Part shown: in pieces, positions 58,636-64,000 of the stretch
Layout: each line of letters begins with the position of its first letter
Numbering within the stretch: the first letter of the stretch is position 1
Assembly (NCBI RefSeq): GCF_900112525.1
Contig: NZ_FOMD01000001.1
Location: forward strand, 1,512,712-1,576,711
Length of the DNA: 64,000 nt
Origin: Klenkia taihuensis
GTDB taxonomy: Bacteria > Actinomycetota > Actinomycetes > Mycobacteriales > Geodermatophilaceae
Direction: 5' to 3'
Made by a program: the position numbers and the translations under genes
The notes under the pieces: generated by a model
Database searches by the model: none
The model's input: only the letters and a program-made list of their open reading frames with translations
What the model was told of the DNA's origin: nothing

Positions 58636-60882
58636 ATGTCCGCACCCACCGACACCGTCGACTACGACGCCGAGGACGGCGTCTTCACCGCCTCCGCGGT
58701 CATCGACAACGGGTCCTTCGGGTCCCGCACCGTCACCTTCGAGACCGGCCGGCTGGCCAAGCAGGCCGCCGGCTCCGTCGTCGCCACCATGGGCGACACC
58801 ACGCTGCTGTCGGCCACCACGGCCGGCCGCCAGCCCAAGGACCACTTCGACTTCTTCCCGCTGACGGTGGACGTCGAGGAGCGGATGTACGCGATCGGGA
58901 AGATCCCCGGTTCGTTCTTCCGCCGCGAGGGCCGGCCCTCCGAGGACGCGATCCTCACCTGCCGGCTCATCGACCGCCCGCTGCGCCCGACCTTCGCCAA
59001 GGGCCTGCGCAACGAGGTCCAGGTCGTCATCAGCGTGCTCTCGCTGGACCCCGACCACCTGTACGACGTGCTCGCCATCAACGGCGCCTCGGCGTCCACG
59101 CAGCTGTCGGGCCTGCCGTTCTCCGGCCCGGTCGGCGCCACCCGCGTCGCGTTGATCAACGGCCAGTGGGTCGGCTTCCCCACCCACACCGAGCTCGAGG
59201 ACGCCGTCTTCGACATGGTCGTGGCCGGCCGGGTCCTGCCCGACGGCGACGTCGCGATCATGATGGTCGAGGCCGAGGCCACCGAGAAGACCATCGAGCT
59301 GGTCGCCGGTGGCGCCACCGCCCCCACCGAGGAGGTCGTGGCCCAGGGCCTCGAGGCCGCCAAGCCCTTCATCAAGGCGCTGTGCGAGGCGCAGTCGGCG
59401 TTGGCCGGCAAGGCCGCCAAGCCGGTGCAGGACTTCCCCCGGTTCCTCGACTACCAGGACGACGTCTACGCCGCCGTCGAGGCCCAGGCGCACGAGAAGC
59501 TGACCGTGGCCCAGGCCATCGCCGGCAAGGCCGAGCGCGAGGACGCCACCGACGCGCTCAAGGACGAGGTCAAGGCCGCCCTGGCCGACCAGTTCGAGGG
59601 CCGCGAGAAGGAGATCTCCGCCGCCTTCCGCGCCGTCACCAAGAAGGTCGTCCGGCAGCGCATCCTGCGCGACAAGGTCCGCATCGACGGCCGCGGCGTC
59701 ACCGACATCCGGCCCCTGTCGGCCGAGGTCGAGGTGCTCCCGCGGGTGCACGGCTCGGCGCTGTTCGAGCGCGGCGAGACCCAGATCATGGGCGTCACCA
59801 CGCTCAACATGCTCCGCATGGAGCAGCAGCTGGACACCCTGAACCCGGTGACCCGCAAGCGCTACATGCACAACTACAACTTCCCGCCGTACTCCACCGG
59901 CGAGACCGGCCGCGTGGGCTCGCCCAAGCGCCGCGAGATCGGCCACGGCGCCCTCGCCGAGCGGGCCCTGCTGCCCGTGCTGCCCGACCGCGAGGAGTTC
60001 CCCTACGCGATCCGGCAGGTCTCCGAAGCCCTGGGCTCCAACGGCTCGACCTCGATGGGCTCGGTCTGCGCCTCGACCCTGTCGCTGCTCAACGCCGGTG
60101 TGCCGCTGCGCGCCCCGGTCGCCGGCATCGCCATGGGTCTGGTCTCCGACCAGGTGGACGGGAAGACCGAGTACGTCGCGCTGACCGACATCCTCGGCGC
60201 CGAGGACGCCTTCGGCGACATGGACTTCAAGGTCGCCGGCACCAAGGACTTCGTGACGGCCCTCCAGCTGGACACCAAGCTCGACGGCATCCCCTCCGAC
60301 GTCCTCGCCGGTGCGCTGACCCAGGCCCGCGCGGCCCGGCTGCACATCCTCGACGTCATGCTCGAGGCCATCGACGGCCCCGACGAGATGAGCCCGTTCG
60401 CCCCCCGGGTGACCACGGTGCGCATCCCGGTCGACAAGATCGGTGCGGTCATCGGCCCCAAGGGCCAGATGATCAACGCGATCCAGGACGAGACCGGCGC
60501 CGACATCACCATCGAGGACGACGGCACGATCTACGTCGGCGCCTCCGACGGCCCCTCGGCCCAGGCCGCGGTCGACCGGATCAACGCCATCGCCAACCCG
60601 CAGCTGCCCAAGGTCGGCGAGCGGTTCCTGGGCACGGTCGTCAAGACCACCGCCTTCGGTGCCTTCGTCTCCCTGCTGCCCGGCCGCGACGGCCTGGTGC
60701 ACATCAGCAAGCTGGGCAACGGCAAGCGGATCGCCAAGGTCGAGGACGTCGCCAACGTCGGCGACAAGCTGCAGGTCGAGATCACCGACATCGACGCCCG
60801 CGGCAAGATCAGCCTGGTGCCCGTGGTCGAGGGCGGCGCCGCCGAGGCGCCGGCCGAGGCCGCCGCCCCCGCGGGTGAGTGA
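58636..60882 (+). CDS. pnp: Polyribonucleotide nucleotidyltransferase (PNPase)
   Basis: This 748-residue 3'-5' phosphorolytic exoribonuclease has two RNase PH domains ([40 protein letters not shown]), a KH domain ([20 protein letters not shown]) and an S1 domain ([20 protein letters not shown]) near the C-terminus. ATG 58636 has AAGAGGA upstream; ATG 58609 in frame would add nine basic residues. Its stop overlaps the M16 gene by GTGA. Confidence 0.97.
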   Translation: MSAPTDTVDYDAEDGVFTASAVIDNGSFGSRTVTFETGRLAKQAAGSVVATMGDTTLLSATTAGRQPKDHFDFFPLTVDVEERMYAIGKIPGSFFRREGRPSEDAILTCRLIDRPLRPTFAKGLRNEVQVVISVLSLDPDHLYDVLAINGASASTQLSGLPFSGPVGATRVALINGQWVGFPTHTELEDAVFDMVVAGRVLPDGDVAIMMVEAEATEKTIELVAGGATAPTEEVVAQGLEAAKPFIKALCEAQSALAGKAAKPVQDFPRFLDYQDDVYAAVEAQAHEKLTVAQAIAGKAEREDATDALKDEVKAALADQFEGREKEISAAFRAVTKKVVRQRILRDKVRIDGRGVTDIRPLSAEVEVLPRVHGSALFERGETQIMGVTTLNMLRMEQQLDTLNPVTRKRYMHNYNFPPYSTGETGRVGSPKRREIGHGALAERALLPVLPDREEFPYAIRQVSEALGSNGSTSMGSVCASTLSLLNAGVPLRAPVAGIAMGLVSDQVDGKTEYVALTDILGAEDAFGDMDFKVAGTKDFVTALQLDTKLDGIPSDVLAGALTQARAARLHILDVMLEAIDGPDEMSPFAPRVTTVRIPVDKIGAVIGPKGQMINAIQDETGADITIEDDGTIYVGASDGPSAQAAVDRINAIANPQLPKVGERFLGTVVKTTAFGAFVSLLPGRDGLVHISKLGNGKRIAKVEDVANVGDKLQVEITDIDARGKISLVPVVEGGAAEAPAEAAAPAGE

Positions 60883-62254
60883 CCACGGCTGACCGCAGCT
60901 CGACCGTGACCGGGGTGGGTGCCGACCAGGCGCCCACCCCGGTCGCCGTCGGGCAGACCGAGGTGCTGGACGTCGACGAGGTCGGCGGCCGCGTCGAGCG
61001 GACCGAGCTGCCCGGTGGCCTGCGGGTCATCACCGAGCAGATGCCCGGCGTGCTCTCCGCGACGGTCGGCATCTGGGTCGGCGTGGGCTCGCGCGACGAG
61101 ACGCCCGGGCTGGCCGGCTCCTCGCACTTCCTCGAGCACCTGCTCTTCAAGGGCACCCGCTCGCGGACGGCGCTGGAGATCGCCACGGCCATGGACGCCG
61201 TGGGCGGTGAGATGAACGCCTTCACCGCCAAGGAGCACACCTGCTACTACGCCAACGTGCTCGCCAGCGACCTGCCGCTGGCGGTGACGCTGCTCGGTGA
61301 CCTGGTCACCGACGCACTCAACACGGCCCCGGACCTGGAGTCCGAGCGCACGGTGGTGCTCGAGGAGATCGCCATGCGCGACGACGAGCCCGCCGACGCC
61401 GTCCACGACCTGTTCGCCTCGACCCTGTTCGGCGACACCCCGCTGGGCCGGTCGGTGCTGGGCACCGTGGAGTCCATCGAGTCGCTCACCCGGGACGACG
61501 TCGACGGCTGGTACCGCGGCCGGTACGCGACGCCCTCGATCGTGGTGGCCGCCGCGGGCCGGGTCGACCACGCGCAGGTCCTCGACCTCGTGCGCGCGGC
61601 CTTCGGCGAGCGGTTGTCCGGCGGGGCCCGCCCCGACCCGCTGCGCCTCGGCGACGACGGCGTGCCCGGCGTGCCCGCGCACCGGACCGGCCTGATCCAC
61701 CGGCGCACCGAGCAGACCCACCTGCTGCTCGGCTCGGTCGGGATGGGCCGGCTGGACCCCACCCGGTACGCCGCCGCCGTCCTCGACGCCGCCGTGGGCG
61801 GCGGGATGAGCTCACGGTTGTTCCAGGAGATCCGCGAGAAGCGCGGCCTGGTCTACAGCGTGGGGTCCTCGCTCACCCACTACGCCGGCAGCGGGGTCTT
61901 CTCCGTCTACGCGGGTTGCGCTCCCAAGCGCGTCCCCGAGGTGCTCCGGCTGGTGCGGGCCGGGCTCGCCGAGGTCGCCGCCGACGGCCTGCGGGACGAC
62001 GAGGTGGCCCGGGGCATCGGTCAGCTCAAGGGCGGGCTGGTGCTCGGCCTGGAGGACACCGGGTCGCGGATGAGCCGGATCGGCAAGAGCGAGCTGTCCT
62101 ACGGGGAGTACCTGCCCGTGCGCGAGGTGCTGGCCCGGCTCGAGGCGGTGGACACCGCCGAGGTGCGTGCCGTCGCCGCGGACCTGCTGGCCCGGCCCAC
62201 CGCGCTGGCCGTCGTCGGCCCCTACCGGGACAGGGACCTGGAGCGGCTGTCGGC

Positions 62255-62258
<4 letters not shown>
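60879..62258 (+). CDS. M16-family zinc metalloprotease
   Basis: This 459-residue pitrilysin/processing-peptidase-like protein has the inverted zinc motif HxxEH in [20 protein letters not shown], with the distal Glu in [20 protein letters not shown]. The second half has the R/Y motif region [19 protein letters not shown]. Homologues follow pnp in most actinobacteria; the substrate is unknown. GTG 60879. The stop overlaps the VanZ-like ATG. Confidence 0.94.
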
Positions 62259-63452
<1,194 letters not shown>

Positions 63453-63596
63453 CGGGTCGGGTGGGGGAGCGCGGACGCGTCCGACACGCCCGCGACACCC
63501 CGCCGACACGTGACCTGCCTCCCAGACGGCGCCGGCTCGGAATCCGCTGACCTGCTCGTTCACCCCGCAGGCACCCCCGCCGGACGCCGGGACGCC

Positions 63597-63616
63597 ACCC
63601 GGGGGACCCCCCGGGT
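63597..63616. repeat. 9-bp inverted repeat abutting the rrn -35
   Basis: ACCCGGGGG (63597-63605) and CCCCCGGGT (63608-63616) flank 2 bases. The repeat ends exactly where the -35 TTGACG begins. It could terminate transcription from dapB or bind a regulator of the rrn promoter. Confidence 0.55.
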
Positions 63617-63645
63617 TTGACGCGCCCCGACCGGTGGCGTAACTT
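63617..63645 (+). promoter_or_regulatory. rRNA operon promoter
   Basis: TTGACG (63617-63622), a 17-base spacer, then TAACTT (63640-63645). This is the best sigma-70-type promoter in the window, about 230 bases before the 16S gene. The transcription start would be near 63652. Confidence 0.75.
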
Positions 63646-63746
63646 TCTCTCTGCGCCGGGGACGACCGCGAGGTCGGGCCCGAAGCGCCGAGCAGGACAA
63701 CAAGCCGAGACATCGAAGGCCGGGAGGCCGGGGTTCTTGCGCGTCC

Positions 63747-63755
63747 GCTCTTTGA
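63747..63755 (+). promoter_or_regulatory. BoxA-like antitermination element in the rrn leader
   Basis: GCTCTTTGA, followed by GAACTCAACAGCGTG, resembles the bacterial rrn boxA (TGCTCTTTA) and is a known conserved leader block in actinobacterial rrn operons. It would load NusB/S10 for antitermination. Confidence 0.55.
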
Positions 63756-63878
63756 GAACTCAACAGCGTGCCGAAAGTCAGTGCCAACTGTTTGACCCCT
63801 TCAGGCTTGTGGGTCTGGGGGTTTCTGGATTGATGATCAAGATCTGTCAGGTCTTGGTTCTTGGTCTGGGTTGAATTC

Positions 63879-64000
63879 ATCTACGGAGAGTTTGATCCTG
63901 GCTCAGGACGAACGCTGGCGGCGTGCTTAACACATGCAAGTCGAACGATGAAGCCAGCTTGCTGGTGGATTAGTGGCGAACGGGTGAGTAACACGTGGGC
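63879..64000 (+). rRNA. 16S ribosomal RNA, 5' part
   Basis: It begins ATCTACGGAGAGTTTGATCC and continues with TGGCTCAGGACGAACGCTGG and the CGGCGTGCTTAACACATGCA block, the conserved start of bacterial 16S. The variable V1 loop AAGCCAGCTTGCTGGTGG and the GGCGAACGGGTGAGTAACAC block follow. The gene continues beyond the window; the exact mature 5' end is approximate. Confidence 0.97.

Larger units (their letters stand above)
63453..63878 (+). other. 426-base gap: dapB 3' region, rrn promoter and leader
   Basis: No protein gene is seen. It contains a 12-base palindrome CGGACGCGTCCG (63472-63483) 20 bases after the dapB stop, a 9-bp inverted repeat (63597-63616), the rrn promoter (63617-63645), a BoxA-like element (63747-63755) and the leader that would form the 5' side of the 16S processing stem. 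The leader is notably AT-richer than the surrounding DNA. Confidence 0.7.

Noticed and set aside
63453..63878. A tRNA gene or small ORF between dapB and 16S
   Set aside because: No cloverleaf arms were found, and the short open frames overlap the conserved rrn leader.

Overview
The window is a very GC-rich actinobacterial chromosome segment. It runs from the 3' end of ftsY to the first ~120 bases of a 16S rRNA gene. Gene order (rpsP-khpA-rimM-trmD-rplS-lepB-rnhB-yraN-comM-dprA-xerC-whiG-rpsB-tsf-pyrH-frr-cdsA-rlmN-dxr-rip1-ispG, then rimP-nusA-ylxR-infB-rbfA-truB-ribF-rpsO-pnp-dapB) matches the conserved core of Streptomyces-like and mycobacterial genomes. The base composition, the WhiG/FliA sigma factor and the start of the 16S gene suggest Geodermatophilaceae (Modestobacter or Geodermatophilus relatives). 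That placement is an inference from memory of the family, not a database match.

Layout. 1-6 kb: ftsY end, a Ni/Co permease, and the nitrogen cluster amtB-glnK-glnD with a GlnR-like box upstream. 6-11 kb: ffh, an amidohydrolase, a fragment of a YqeY-type gene, proS and a VOC protein. 11-17 kb: ribosomal protein, RNA modification and secretion genes (rpsP, khpA, rimM, trmD, rplS, lepB), an orphan LuxR-type regulator with a degenerate receiver, rnhB and a DUF2469 gene. 17-25 kb: DNA-processing genes (yraN, comM, dprA, xerC) interrupted by an FRG-domain gene, then whiG, a methyltransferase with two small membrane proteins, and an M23 peptidase. 25-38 kb: rpsB-tsf, pyrH-frr-cdsA, RNA methylation genes, and dxr-rip1-ispG (MEP isoprenoid pathway with an intramembrane protease). 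38-43 kb: a lipoprotein PBP, an NRAMP-like transporter, and a ferritin-like/lipoprotein pair. 43-52 kb: the rimP-nusA-ylxR-infB-DUF503-rbfA-nrnA-MATE-truB translation operon. 52-57 kb: a metabolic block (D-2-hydroxyacid dehydrogenase, EamA-like permease, haem monooxygenase-like protein, alpha/beta hydrolase, ilvE) that separates truB from ribF. 57-63.5 kb: ribF, rpsO, pnp, an M16 protease, a VanZ-like protein and dapB. 63.5-64 kb: an rrn promoter, leader and the start of 16S.

Most co-directional neighbours overlap by 1 or 4 bases (ATGA or GTGA), so translational coupling is the rule. Long GC-rich hairpins without a U-tract sit at many transcription-unit ends. Several genes (lepB, rnhB, xerC, ylxR) have a -10-like hexamer about 5-9 bases before the start codon and no Shine-Dalgarno, which fits leaderless mRNAs. 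I saw no tRNA gene, CRISPR array, insertion sequence or prophage. The most unusual items are a 17-bp hairpin containing the rimM start codon, the degenerate-receiver regulator with a Cys/His-rich tail, the FRG-domain insertion, and a palindrome that abuts the -35 of the rrn promoter.
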